This document shows, one piece after another, positions 14,507-25,813 of a stretch of 64,000 nt of DNA. Origin of the DNA: Silene conica (Eukaryota; Streptophyta; Magnoliopsida; Caryophyllales; Caryophyllaceae); assembly GCA_029255685.2 (NCBI GenBank), contig CM055320.2:9038614-9102613 (forward strand). Reading direction: 5' to 3'. The notes below the pieces were generated by a model. It made no database searches and was not told the origin of the DNA. It saw only the letters and a list, made by a program, of their open reading frames with translations. Numbering within the stretch: the first letter of the stretch is position 1; each line of letters starts with the position of its first letter. Position numbers and translations under genes: made by a program.

Positions 14507-14895
14507 GTAAATTTCTGCCTTTTTCGTTTATGACCGAACTGGTTGCAAGTTCGATACGTCTGTGCTCGAGCTCTTACTATATGAACTTCCGTACAATTTC
14601 GTTTTTGAAAATCCATTTATATTTGTACTCCGAATACCGAAATAATTTTCAAAATAGTTTGATGCTCCTTCCTCTACTTTGATACAGCCTGAACTTCATC
14701 AGAAATGCTGGATTATATGCAAGCACCTGTTTTTCATTATTTTCTTAATATCATCACTAGGAACTTGTGGTCGTTGGAGAGTAACTTTGAAGTTGTTGAT
14801 GTTCCTCTGCTCCCAGATACTGTATATGCACGCATTCACCACTGCATTCATTACCCCCTTTCTGTAATCTGGAGTATCTGCAATTAATTATCCAT
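14507..14895. other. Unassigned sequence after the NHX fragment
   Basis: No further NHX exon or other domain is recognised. Short open frames here lack support. Confidence 0.3.
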
Positions 14896-14899
14896 TACA

Positions 14900-15235
14900 G
14901 GATATTATCTTTGTTGACGGTGAGACCAAACCAATGCTAAGCAGTCTCTTCCTCTCTCTTACAAATGTAGCATAAGGAACTGTCACTTACCCCTAGTCTT
15001 TTCAGATTATGTCTAGCATTGAGAGCATTCATGTACACTAACCAGGCAATGAATCTGTGCTTACGTATTGCCCAATTATGCCACACTAGATGAAACCACT
15101 CCTCCATAGGCTTAGCAGTTCTCTTATTCTATACTCAGTTGTGTTAATGTTCTAAATCCCACAAGTGTATCATTGCTTCAACTCTTCCTTAGCATGACAA
15201 AATTTCCTCCAACTTGAATCAGCAACTGGGAAATA
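14900..15235 (-). mobile_element. Antisense LINE fragment with zf-RVT-like sequence
   Basis: Read on the minus strand, this stretch encodes FHLVWHNWAIRKHRFIAWL followed by VYMNALNARHNLKRLG in one frame, a pattern of the zf-RVT region of plant LINEs. Adjacent frames contain stops. Its orientation is opposite to the LINE fragment at 12.2-14.0 kb, so the two arrived independently or one was inverted. Confidence 0.6.
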
Positions 15236-15870
15236 CAATTGAGTGTCGCCATTGTGGCGTCTTTCTTTTTTATATGCGTCAGGCGTCACCCTTTTGATTT
15301 CTTGAATGAATGCTATGGGTACCGTCTCTTATGACAAGAAGAATCACAAAGGATCGTGCTGTTCTGCTTTTTATGACCTTTTGTTGCAGGATTAGTCGTG
15401 TTTCGAAGTGTCTTGATGTCATTTTTGTTGTTTAGGATGCCTCGTTTTTCAATAACTAACTAGCACTTGTTTGTTCAACTATATGGTAGTATAGCTAGGG
15501 TTGGTGAGTTGGTGAATCTTAATTCTGTAAGTTTGTAAGTTATTGTTTATTATTGACATTTTTCATTCTCTTATTAACGTATGTAAAAAATAATAAGACG
15601 GTGGAAGGCCATCAAATTTTCAAGAGAAGCACGAAGAGAAATGACAAGCGATCTATCAATATGGACTTGCCGTTTGTATTTTTAAGGGGTATTGGTGTAT
15701 TTTGTGATCATGAATTAGCTTATTATGTTATCGAAAACTTGAATTATACTGGAAATATGTATGCAATACACAGATCACATTGGTTTTTGTTACAAAATAG
15801 ACCAAGTTATTTTTGGTTTCATTTGTTATAATAGCTGGACGAATTGATATTTCTAGCTTGGACAAAAGGC
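15236..15870. other. CACTA interior, no gene recognised
   Basis: A 92-residue open frame at 15553-15831 has no recognised domain. Nothing else is identifiable. Confidence 0.3.
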
Positions 15871-15878
15871 ATGGCCTT

Positions 15879-16231
15879 TGGCTACGGTTGTGCAACCGTA
15901 GCGTTAAATGAATTTATGGCTACGGTGATTAATTACTAACCGTAGCCTTAAATGGAATTGTGACTATCAAAAAATGGACTTATGGCTACGATTATTCATT
16001 ATTAACCGTAGCAAAAAAATGACTAGCTACGGTTATTAATTGTTAACCGTAGCAAAAAAAATGGACTTATGGCTACGGTTATTAATTACTAACTGTAGTA
16101 AAAACGGACTTATGGCTACGGTTATTAATTAATAACCGTAGCAAAAACCGACTTATGGCTACGGTTGAAAACCGTAGCCATTTCTCTATTACCCAAGGCT
16201 ACCCTCTGATTTGCTACGGTTGCACAACCGT
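15879..16231. repeat. Right subterminal palindromes of the CACTA-like element
   Basis: About eight hairpins lie in tandem with 10-15 bp spacers. Loops alternate between gtgca, aaa and attaattact types, the last being the commonest. The density here is about twice that of the left end. Confidence 0.8.
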
Positions 16232-16280
16232 AGCCATATGCCTTTTTTTACTGTGGTCGTATGTCATTTCTGTACTAGTG

Positions 16281-16861
16281 AGGTTAGTATAGGGTCAACT
16301 TAGTAAATTAACATTTGTAGTTGACTTAGCTAACTACATGTAGTTAATTTATTTATAGACTGTAATTAATATATATATGAATAATGATTTATACATTTTA
16401 ATTAATCAATTTCATTTTATTAATAATTTAAATTATTTTAGGGTTTATCGAGTTTTCCCAAGTTTACGGAATGTTAATTGTTTTAATTCCATTTTAATTA
16501 TTCCATTTTAATTGATTTAATTAAACCGATTTTTTCCAAGTTTATGGAATGTTAATTTTGCAAAACAACTTGTAAACATTTAAGTAAGGGTATTAGCACA
16601 TCTATTTATTAACTACGCTTTTATATATTGTTTATTAACTAGTTAAATATTTTTAGCTTCTAAAAAAAACCGACTAAACTTTTTTTTTTCAATTTTGTAA
16701 TTTTGTATATTTGTTAACATATTAAGAACTTTTTGTTTTTAAAACAAATTATTAACCAAAATTTTGAATGGAAAATAAGAGGTCGGTATTAATTTATTCT
16801 TTGTGTTTGCAATTAATATTTTTTTATATATTTTTTTGTACTTATCATGTGACTCGTAGAA
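16281..16861. repeat. AT-rich left flank of Helitron B, paralogous to 30.6-30.85 kb
   Basis: No gene. The last 110 bp (aaccaaaattttgaatgg... to gactcgtagaa) align with 30752-30855, which continues without the Helitron. This is therefore part of a dispersed AT-rich repeat into which the Helitron inserted. Confidence 0.55.
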
Positions 16862-17366
16862 TCATTATTACTATAAAAGAAGAATGTAAAACTGTATACG
16901 TGGCGCAATCAGGTTTCAGCGTTGAGTGTTTCGAGCTCTCACATTCATCCTCAGAAATTTCAGTTTTGTAGACCAATCAGAATTACTCATCTACGCCACC
17001 TCATATTAATTTAATAATTTAATAATTTAATAATAATTTAATTATTATTATATACAAAAATATGACCAGAATAAAATCCTTCCAAATTTGACCATGTTGA
17101 TTATTAAATTGTTGTGCACAAAATAAAATCATTCTCAGAATCATTCTCATTTTACCAGAATACAATCATTCTGAATACAGTCATTCTAAATCGTCTCTTT
17201 CCTATATCCAATTCTCAGAATTATTCCCAAAATCATTCCCATCCATCACTTTTCCTGAAATCATCTTCAGTTTTCCTGAAATCATCTTCATAGTTGATAC
17301 ACATCTCTTTCAGAAAACCAAAAAACGCCTCCATTTTTTCTCAAATCTCCGAATACCGCACTATTA

Positions 17367-17893
17367 ATGGCGCCTCACATCCCTAAACTTCCTCAAAGAC
17401 CCCCAAAACCTCAAAATCAACAACCGTTAAAGCCCCAAATTCCTCCAAACCTTAGCATCAAGCGCAATTGGTCCCTCGCCGATTTCGAGATCGGTAAACC
17501 TCTCGGCAAGGGCAAATTCGGTCGAGTTTACCTCGCTCGTGAAATCAATGTTCGATTACTTAACAACTTCTCATATTATTACTCTTAATTAACCTAATTA
17601 TCCTTCTTAATAATTTTTATTTCGTAATTAATTGATTGACTGCGCAGAGTAAATATATAGTAGCGATCAAGGTGATTTTCAAGGAACAGATAGAGAAGTA
17701 CAAGCTACATCATCAAATGAGGCGAGAAATGGAGATTCAAATGAGTTTACGCCATCCCAATGTTCTTCGTCTTTTCGGTTGGTTTCATGATTCTCAGAGG
17801 ATTTTTTTGATTCTTGAGTATGCTTTCGGTGGTGAGCTTTACAAGGAGCTTCGTCGTTCCGGTTTTCTTCCAGAAAAGCAGGCTGCAACGGTA
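17367..17893 (+). pseudogene. AUR3: 5' fragment of an Aurora-3-type protein kinase gene
   Basis: Two exons with good splice sites, 17367-17549 and 17648-17890, give 142 residues in one open frame. The sequence runs from a proline-rich N-terminus through [19 protein letters not shown] (glycine loop), [15 protein letters not shown] (ATP lysine), [20 protein letters not shown] and [16 protein letters not shown] to LPEKQAAT. The wording is nearly that of Arabidopsis AUR3, the plant histone H3 kinase. The family has about 290 residues: everything from the catalytic loop (HRDIKPEN) onward is missing and the next sequence is the Helitron's repeat DNA. Without splicing at 17891 the frame ends at once (ATV, stop). 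It could be transcribed as a kinase N-lobe, but there is no evidence that it is. Capture by the Helitron is inferred from its position inside the termini. Confidence 0.88.
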
Positions 17894-18385
17894 TAATTTC
17901 TGAAATTTTCGATATTGTTTGCTGTCGATAGTTTTTGATGGACATTGCCGTGTTTCATTGTAGTTAACCTAAAGAAATGAAATTAAGTGCCCAGAAGGTC
18001 TTTTTCAATGATGGCGGGATTCAAGCCTGGGTCATGATTATCGTCCATGTCGCTTTACAGGCTATCGTAACTAGCATCAGCAACTATAAGGTTATTCTGC
18101 AACACCACTATAAGAGTACAAGGTTACTTCAGCACTTATAATTTCTTTTACAAAATTTTTTATATTAAACGTAATTTATAATCTATAATCTCGAAAAAAA
18201 TAGGAATATAGACCAATATTATTAAATTAAGAGTCTGACCGTATTATAATAATTAAATTCAAATACTCTGATTGTTATCTATCCTAAACATAGATTATCA
18301 AGCATAAAAAATATCTATTCCATAAAGTAAAATTTCAAGATGAAAAACAGAAAAATATCAAGTATAATTTGACCCGAGTCAATAA
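17894..18385. other. Helitron interior between kinase fragment and tandem array
   Basis: No gene. The sequence becomes AT-rich after about 18120. A stretch near 18000-18060 (gggattcaagcctgggtcatga) is generic and not identified. Confidence 0.35.
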
Positions 18386-21300
18386 CTAAATTAAGAACTC
18401 TATAATAATATTGTGAAGATTTATAAGGAATATTCTACACGGATATTTTAGGAATTAATATAATAAATATATAGTACATAATATTCTATTCTATGCCATA
18501 AAAATCGTCAACCCAAAATCAACTAAACTGAAATTAATAATATTGTGAAGATTTATTAGGAATATTCTACATCCCGTGAAAATTTATTACTGTTATTAAC
18601 ATATTTTAGGAATTTGCTGATATTACGTCAATTATTATACAAAGAGTCCAACTAAATTAAGAAACTTGAGATACACCTTTTAAAATATTCTACACGGATA
18701 TTTTAGGAATTAATATAATAAATATATAATACATAATATTCTATTCTATGCCATAAAAATCGTCAACCCAAAATCAACTAAACTGAAATTAATAATATTG
18801 TGAAGATTTATTAGGAATATTCTACACCCCGTGAAAATTTATTACTGCTATTAACATATTTTAGGAATTTGCTGATATTACGTCAATTATTATACAAAGA
18901 GTCCAACTAAATTAAGAAACTTGAGATACACCTTTTAAAATATTCTACACGGATATTTTAGGAATTAATATAATAAATATATAATACATAATATTTATAA
19001 ATCATATATAGCAATTTTATTACGTGAATCAGCTATTATATTTAACATTTAATAATGATTCTATGCCATAAAAATCGTCAAACCAAAATCAACTAAACTG
19101 AAATTAGGAATATTGTAAAATATCTGTGAGATAATAATTTAATAGGAGTAATCAGCTATTATATTTAATAATGATGCCATAAAAAACGTGTTACCTAAAT
19201 ACAGAGTCCTTAGGAGTGTTACCAAATCATATTCCATATTACATATAAACTTGAGATACACCTTTTAAAATATTCTACACGGATATTTTAGGAATTAATA
19301 TAATAAGTATATAATACATAATATTTATAAATCATATATAGCAATTTTATTACGTGAATCAGCTATTATATTTAATATTTAATAATGATTCTATGCCATA
19401 AAAATCGTCAAACCAAAATCAACTAAACTGAAATTAGGAATATTGTGAAATATCTGTGAGATAATAATTTAATAGGAGTAATCAGCTATTATATTTAATA
19501 ATGATGCCATAAAAAACGTGTTACCTAAATACAGAGTCCTTAGGAGTGTTACCAAATCATATTCCATATTACATATAAACTTGAGATACACCTTTTAAAA
19601 TATTCTACACGGATATTTTAGGAATTAATATAATAAATATATAATACATAATATTTATAAATCATATATAGCAATTTTATTACGTGAATCAGCTATTATA
19701 TTTAATATTTAATAATGATTCTATGCCATAAAAATCGTCAAACCAAAATCAACTAAACTGAAATTAGGAATATTGTGAAATATCTGTGAGATAATAATTT
19801 AATAGGAGTAATCAGCTATTATATTTAATAATGATGCCATAAAAAACGTGTTACCTAAATACAGAGTCCTTAGGAGTGTTACCAAATCATATTCCATATT
19901 ACATATAAACTTGAGATACACCTTTTAAAATATTCTAAACAGATATTTTAGGAATTAATATAATAAGTATATAATACATAATATTTATAAATCATATATA
20001 GCAATTTTATTACGTGAATCAGCTATTATATTTAATATTTAATAATGATTCTATGCCATAAAAATCGTCAAACCAAAATCAACTAAACTGAAATTAGGAA
20101 TATTGTGAAATATCTGTGAGATAATAATTTAATAGGAGTAATCAGCTATTATATTTAATAATGATGCCATAAAAAACGTGTTACCTAAATACAGAGTCCT
20201 TAGGGGTGTTACCAAATCATATTCCATATTACATATAAACTTGAGATACACCTTTTAAAATATTCTACACAGATATTTTAGGAATTAATATAATAAATAT
20301 ATAATACATAATATTTATAAATCATATATAACAATTTTATTACGTGAATCAGCTATTATATTTAATATTTAATAATGATTCTATGCCATAAAAATCGTCA
20401 AACCAAAATCAACTAAACTGAAATTAGGAATATTGTGAAATTAGGAATATTGTGAAATATCTGTGAGATAATAATTTAATAGGAGTAATCAGCTATTATA
20501 TTTAATAATGATGCCATAAAAAACGTGTTACCTAAATACAGAGTCCTTAGGAGTGTTACCAAATCATATTCCATATTACATATAAACTTGAGATACACCT
20601 TTTAAAATATTCTAAACAGATATTTTAGGAATTAATATAATAAGTATATAATACATAATATTTATAAATCATATATAGCAATTTTATTACGTGAATCAGC
20701 TATTATATTTAATATTTAATAATGATTCTATGCCATAAAAATCGTCAAACCAAAATCAACTAAACTGAAATTAGGAATATTGTGAAATATCTGTGAGATA
20801 ATAATTTAATAGGAGTAATCAGCTATTATATTTAATAATGATGCCATAAAAAACGTGTTAACTAAATACAGAGTCCTTAGGGGTGTTACCAAATCATATT
20901 CCATATTACATATAAACTTGAGATACACCTTTTAAAATATTCTACACAGATATTTTAGGAATTAATATAATAAATATATAATACATAATATTTATAAATC
21001 ATATATAGCAATTTTATTACGTGAATCAGCTATTATATTTAATATTTAATAATGATTCTATGCCATAAAAATCGTCAAACCAAAATCAACTAAACTGAAA
21101 TTAGGAATATTGTGAAATTAGGAATATTGTGAAATATCTGTGAGATAATAATTTAATAGGAGTAATCAGCTATTATATTTAATAATGATGCCATAAAAAA
21201 CGTGTTACCTAAATACAGAGTCCTTAGGGTGTTACCAAATCATATTCCATATTACATATAAACTTGAGATACACCTTTTAAAATATTCTACACGGATATT

Positions 21301-21596
21301 TTAGGAATTAATATAATAAATATATAATACATAATATTTATAAATCATATATAGCAATTTTATTACGTCAATCAGCTATTATATTTAATATTTAATAATG
21401 ATTCTATGCCATAAAAATCGTCAAACCAAAATCAACTAAACTGAAATTAGGAATATTGTGAAATATCTGTGAGATAATAATTTAATAGGAGTAATCAATT
21501 ATTATATTTAATAACGATGCCATAAAAAACGTGTTACCTAAATACAGAGTCCTTAGGGGTGTTACCAAATCATATTCCATATTACATATAAACAGA
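18386..21596. repeat. 3.2-kb tandem array with two unit types inside the Helitron
   Basis: The array starts with about two copies of a unit near 250 bp (aaacttgagatacacc... to ...gagtccaactaaattaag). It continues with about eight copies of a related 330-bp unit that shares the first 90 bp but has a different body (acgtgaatcagctattat, aaaaaacgtgttac.taaat, gagtccttagg.gtgttacc). Copies beginning near 19248, 19578, 19908 and 20238 are exactly 330 bp apart. Two later copies carry an internal 17-22 bp duplication of tgaaattaggaatattg, giving units near 350 bp. Identity between 330-bp copies is very high by eye, so the array grew recently. Confidence 0.9.
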
Positions 21597-21642
21597 GATT
21601 TACCTCCTAGAGAATTCCACTTGATAAGAACTATCCCCGAAT

Positions 21643-21650
21643 TATAAATA
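21643..21650 (+). promoter_or_regulatory. TATA box of the Helitron RPA-like gene
   Basis: TATAAATA lies 103 bp before the ATG, just outside the tandem array and followed by an A/C-rich leader. This fits a functional core promoter for the RPA-like gene, by position and sequence only. Confidence 0.5.
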
Positions 21651-21752
21651 GAGACTTCAAGCCGTGTAATACAAAGTACCTGCATCCACAACATATTATT
21701 CAGCCCTAATACACACTACCTGCTATCATACCTCAACAAATATTCATATCAA

Positions 21753-23199
21753 ATGGCTATGACAAGTTTTTTGACTATTAGCGGCCTCAAGTACGGGGTT
21801 CGCGTTACTCAGATCAACGTAAGAGTTGTACACAAATGGGAGAGACCTGAATTAGCTTTCAAAAACAAAAATTTCGAAAAAAAATCAGATACTTCTAACA
21901 AAAAGAAACTCGATGCAATAGAGTTGCTATTTGTGGATTTCAAGGTTTGACTTTCTTCTACCATTTATTCTACAATAATTTTATACGTTATGTGTTTTTT
22001 TTTATTTATACAAAAACTGATCTGAATTTTATTTCTATTGTTTTCAGAACGATTTTATCCAAGCCACCATAAGGAAACAATTGATTTCTCACTTTGGATC
22101 ACAGTTGTGTGTCGGTGAAGTTTACACTATTCGTAACATGATCGTAGACAACAACACAGACCTTGACAAGGCAACCCCTCATCCCTATCGATTGAGGTTT
22201 GAATACTCAACACGAGTCCAGAAAATCAGTGATCCTACCATACCAAATAGTCTATATCGTTTTTCAGCTTTTAATGACATATTGGATGGTATAATTCCAC
22301 CCACACATTATATAGGTACGACTCTTACATATTATATTCATTTACTCTATTTTATTAATTGTCGACTATGATTTTGATTTTTTACATATTTGACAATGCC
22401 GATGTTATAGGAAAACTGTATGAGATTGGTCTTATAACGGAAACTCCGAGTAAGCATGTGTGTCGCACAATAAGGCTTGAAGACTATCAGTTAGCTCATC
22501 TCTACATCACTATTTAAATCATTTTCTTATATTTCGAATATTCTTTAATTGTCGCCTATCTATTTACAAAATTATTATTTTGTTTTAGGGGAACAAAACT
22601 CCCATGCACATTATGGGAACCATTTGCAAGTCAAGTACCCGATCTTATATCCAAACTCCCCAATCCCGAGCAGTCAAAAGTAATCGTCATCCAATGTGTG
22701 CAAACAAAAAAGTTTGAAGGTACGTATAAAAATCGTAATTTTAGATAGGCAATATGTGTTGTTACGGCTGAAAAAATCCTTCTAAGTCGTCTGAAAAAAT
22801 CAAAAATTCAGCAGCAAAAATATAAAAATGATTAAACCATGCAAATGAATAATGAAAGCAAGTCCCATAAGCAATTTCTTTTCTAAATTTATACGATATG
22901 TGTTTTTACAGCTGAAAAAATTAAATTATTAAATGGATATTTGACCTCTTATAAACAATTTCTCAGGTTCTTGGCGGATCCAGACAACCTTCAACGCCAC
23001 AGTGTTTAACGTCAATCCGGATTTACCAGAACTTAGGGAGTTTGAGCCTAGGTATTAATTTCCAAAATTATCTTAGAGAACTAAGATATCTAGGGTCACG
23101 AGTAAGAAAGGTCTAAAAGTGCTACTTCTTGATGAAGAAGGAGGGATGACTAATACAACAACAAATGTTGTTTACAAGGAGGTTTTCGAGAAACTGTAA
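21753..23199 (+). CDS. Helitron-borne replication protein A-like (OB-fold) gene
   Basis: Six exons can be joined in phase with GT-AG junctions: 21753-21944, 22048-22315, 22411-22489, 22589-22719, 22967-23051 and 23094-23199, giving 286 residues without a stop. The product begins like RPA70/DUF223 proteins (ITQINVRVVHKWERPE pattern, here VTQINVRVVHKWERPE). It continues through LLFVDFKNDFIQATIRKQLI, VGEVYTIRNMIVD, RLRFEYSTRVQKI, PTHYIGKLYEIG and YQGTKLPCTLWEPF to FNVNPDLPELREFEP, which are features of the plant OB-fold family often carried by Helitrons. It likely binds single-stranded DNA; a role in rolling-circle transposition is proposed for such genes but unproven. The last intron is only 42 bp, short for a plant; if not spliced, the protein ends at TAA 23056-23058. 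A TATA box at 21643 supports expression. Confidence 0.82.
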
Positions 23200-23601
23200 T
23201 TTTCGTGTTGGGTTATCGAATTTTAATACACCCATTTAATTTATATTTGTACCTGATTAGTTATTTTGTTCATCGTATTTGTCCGTCAAATTATGTTCCG
23301 TAAGTAATTCATCAAAAGACAATAACTTTCCAAACTACTCATTATTAGTTATTTAATCTTTTTTTAGTCGTCTATTGTTTTTTCTTATATACCTTATTTA
23401 TTAATGTTATCATAAGTAATCCAAATATTATCATCATTACTAATAGCTATTCGAAGATTAGTGCACCAGGAAATTCATCTTTTCACCGAATATATCTTAT
23501 ATTCGAACATCCCGTTAAAAAATAATTCGTTCGAATAAACAGAATTGCTATATATTCAAATAAATATACCGACGTCGTCTTTAAAAATAAGTGTACACAA
23601 C
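23200..23601. other. Helitron 3' region, non-coding
   Basis: AT-rich DNA between the RPA-like gene and the terminal hairpin. The final 60 bp resemble the 3' ends of the Helitron at 33.1-34.0 kb (gtcgtctt...acacaaccc). Confidence 0.5.
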
Positions 23602-24045
23602 CCCGTGATTTTTCACGGGTGTTACACTAGTTTGAAATGAATTTCAAATGACACGAGACTTAGTGAGATACTAATTAGTATTGTTGTATATATAATATTG
23701 TAGAGGATTTACCTTTTAAAGGGATTTTATAGATGAAAATTAGGATTGTTATTGTAATAGTTACATAAAAACATAATTAATTTTTGCTTGCATAAATTTT
23801 AACAATTTATTTGAGAGAATATTTTTTCTGTGAAAGCAGACAAAAAACTATGATAATATGTAAAGTATAATAATAGTGAGAGAAGAAGGTAAGAAGGAAA
23901 AAATTTTGAAGTAGTTTTGTCAATTTAGTAGTGGAAAATTAGCAAAACTAACGATACATTAGGTACTTATGTCATGTTTTTAGAGAGAAGTTTCTCTCTC
24001 TAGAGAATTCGGTTACGACATTGTTGCTGATGCTTCTCTAGCTCC

Positions 24046-25133
24046 ATGGCACGGGGCAGAGGTCGTCCTGCAAAACGAAAGTCACCACGGGATTCCTCTC
24101 ATCAATCTGATTCTTTTGGTACTACTTTCTCTTATGATCCTTCTACTTTTGCTTCTAATTCTGAAACCCAGATGAATTTTGTTTCAAAATTGCGATCGCC
24201 TGTTACTCTGAATGATTTCTTTGGTACTTCTACTCCTATTACTTCAAATACTAATAAGAATAAAGATGCTTCTTCATCTAAACCTTCCATTAAAGAGAAT
24301 TTTCCTGCTATTTCAATTAGCGACTCTGTTTTACCTGAACCTGATACTACTGATTCTATTAATGTTAATAATACCGATGAAATTCGGATAATAGTCAAAC
24401 TAACACTACTGTACCGGTTCCGTCTTCTCCTATTGTTGTTGTTACTAAACCTAAATGGGCTGATATTGCTAAAGGAAAAACTCCAGTTGGTATGAGTCTG
24501 TCCTTTCATGAGCAAAGTCAGAGAGCTGAGGTAATAGAGGTTGAATTAGATGATATTGTGGAGGAATTGGAAATATGGAAATTCACTTTGATGGGGCACT
24601 TGCTGGGTTCAAAACCTGCTCTGAAGCAAGTTACTGAATTTGTCACAAAGTATTGGGGTTATATTGCTTCGCCAATAGTTCAATATTTTAAAAAAGGATG
24701 GTTCAATTTTAGATTCTCGTTTGAAATTGAAATGCATAATGTGCTGAAAGCAGGTGCTTGGAAGATAGGTGCATTTTCTTTGATTCTTAAACAATGGCAC
24801 TCTGGTTTTTCTTTTGAAATGGAAAAGGTGTCAATTATTCCTATTTGGGTGCTTTTCCCTGATTTAGACCCTTATCTCTGGTCCAAAAGTGTGCTCACTA
24901 AGATGTCAAGCAAAATTGGTAAGCCAATGTTTGTTGGTGTGCCAACAACTAGAAAATTCAAACTCTCATTTGCAAGAGTTCTGATTGAAGTGGACATAGC
25001 AAAAACCTTGTCATTGGAGATGTCTTTGGTGACTCCTTTTGGTAATAATACTCAAAGAAGTGAATATGAATGGATTCCACATTACTATACAGGCTGTGGC
25101 AAGATGGGGCATTTAATTGGTGCAATCCTGTAG
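24046..25133 (+). pseudogene. LINE ORF1 (DUF4283-like nucleic-acid-binding protein), broken
   Basis: The ATG at 24046 opens MARGRGRPAKRKSPR, a basic N-terminus common in these ORF1 proteins. The frame shifts between about 24380 and 24490. The second part (24492-25133) holds the DUF4283 core: EIWKFTLMGHLLGSKPAL, GWFNFRFSFEIEMHNVLKAG and IPIWVLFPDLDPYLWSKSVL. It ends in a zinc-knuckle remnant, YTGCGKMGHL, that lacks its first Cys. A low-complexity Ser/Thr-rich region with two related blocks (LPTPCLLGGTSGS and LPCMLGGTSTSAG) follows at 25200-25640. Confidence 0.8.
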
Positions 25134-25813
25134 AAAGAATAAGCCTAAATCTGATACACAGGAAAAAGTTCCTGAAGTAGCTACTACTGAAACTGCTTCT
25201 CTTCCTACTCCTTGCTTGCTAGGTGGTACCTCAGGTTCTGTGGATGAAGATGCTGTTATTACTGGCCAGGGTTTATGCTCTAGGGGCACGATAAACCTGG
25301 TAGTGATACAGTTGATTCTGAAACAGTTCCTATAATGCACTCAGAATGCAGCAAGTTGGATCAGATGCAGTCACCTCAAATAGCCATGAAGAGAGGTTCT
25401 GTTTCTGGAACAATGACCACTAAACATTCTACTATGTTTCAATCAGCCAATTCGTTCTTACCTTGTATGTTAGGTGGTACCTCAACTTCTGCTGGATTAG
25501 GTGATTGTCTTGCTGACCAGGATGTATGCTCTTTTGGCACAGATACATCTGGCAGAAGTTCATTCCCTTTTTCTGCAGTAGTTGTAACACGTACACTCAG
25601 TAGGCAACAAGAAGGAGCCTCTACAGACACCTCAAATAGTCTTGAAGAGAGGGTCTGCTTTGAGCTCAAACTTTCCCAGTACTCCAGTTTTTAATGCTTT
25701 TGATGCAGCAGAGGATGATGGAAATGATGATCCACCAGCTGATAATGTGTTCAATGACAGTCAGAGTTTTTTTGGAATGGGTGATCCTCCTGCTCTTGGC
25801 GGAGATGATTATA

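Larger units (their letters stand above)
10854..16280. mobile_element. CACTA-like (CMC) DNA transposon with palindromic subterminal repeats
   Basis: The left end reads aactagtagaaaaatgaca and the right end, on the opposite strand, cactagtacagaaatgaca, giving inverted termini of about 19 bp that start with CACTA (first base changed at the left). Both ends carry many copies of a subterminal palindrome built from GGCTACGGTT and AACCGTAGCC: about four between 10888 and 11080 and about eight between 15879 and 16231. Such repeats are the known binding sites for TnpA-type proteins in CACTA elements. I recognise no transposase gene, so it is probably non-autonomous. The 3-bp flanks (gca and agg) do not match, so the boundaries or a simple single insertion are not proven. 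The interior is a patchwork listed separately. Confidence 0.7.
16862..23630 (+). mobile_element. 6.8-kb Helitron carrying an Aurora kinase fragment and an RPA-like gene
   Basis: The 5' end reads TCATTATTACTATAAAAGAA after a host A. The 3' end has the hairpin CCCGTGATTTTTCACGGG (23602-23619), then TGTTACACTAG, followed by a host T. TC...CTAG between A and T is the Helitron signature. The 5' 120 bp (with gtggcgcaat, gagctctc, cattca.cctcagaa) resemble the start of the smaller Helitron at 33062, so both ends belong to one family. The flanks align with an uninterrupted copy at 30752-30900. No Rep/helicase is present, so it is non-autonomous, although it carries an intact RPA-like gene, an accessory known from plant Helitrons. 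Confidence 0.85.

Noticed and set aside
10854-16280. Calling the CACTA-like element autonomous
   Set aside because: No TNP1 or TNP2 transposase domains were recognised in any frame between its ends.
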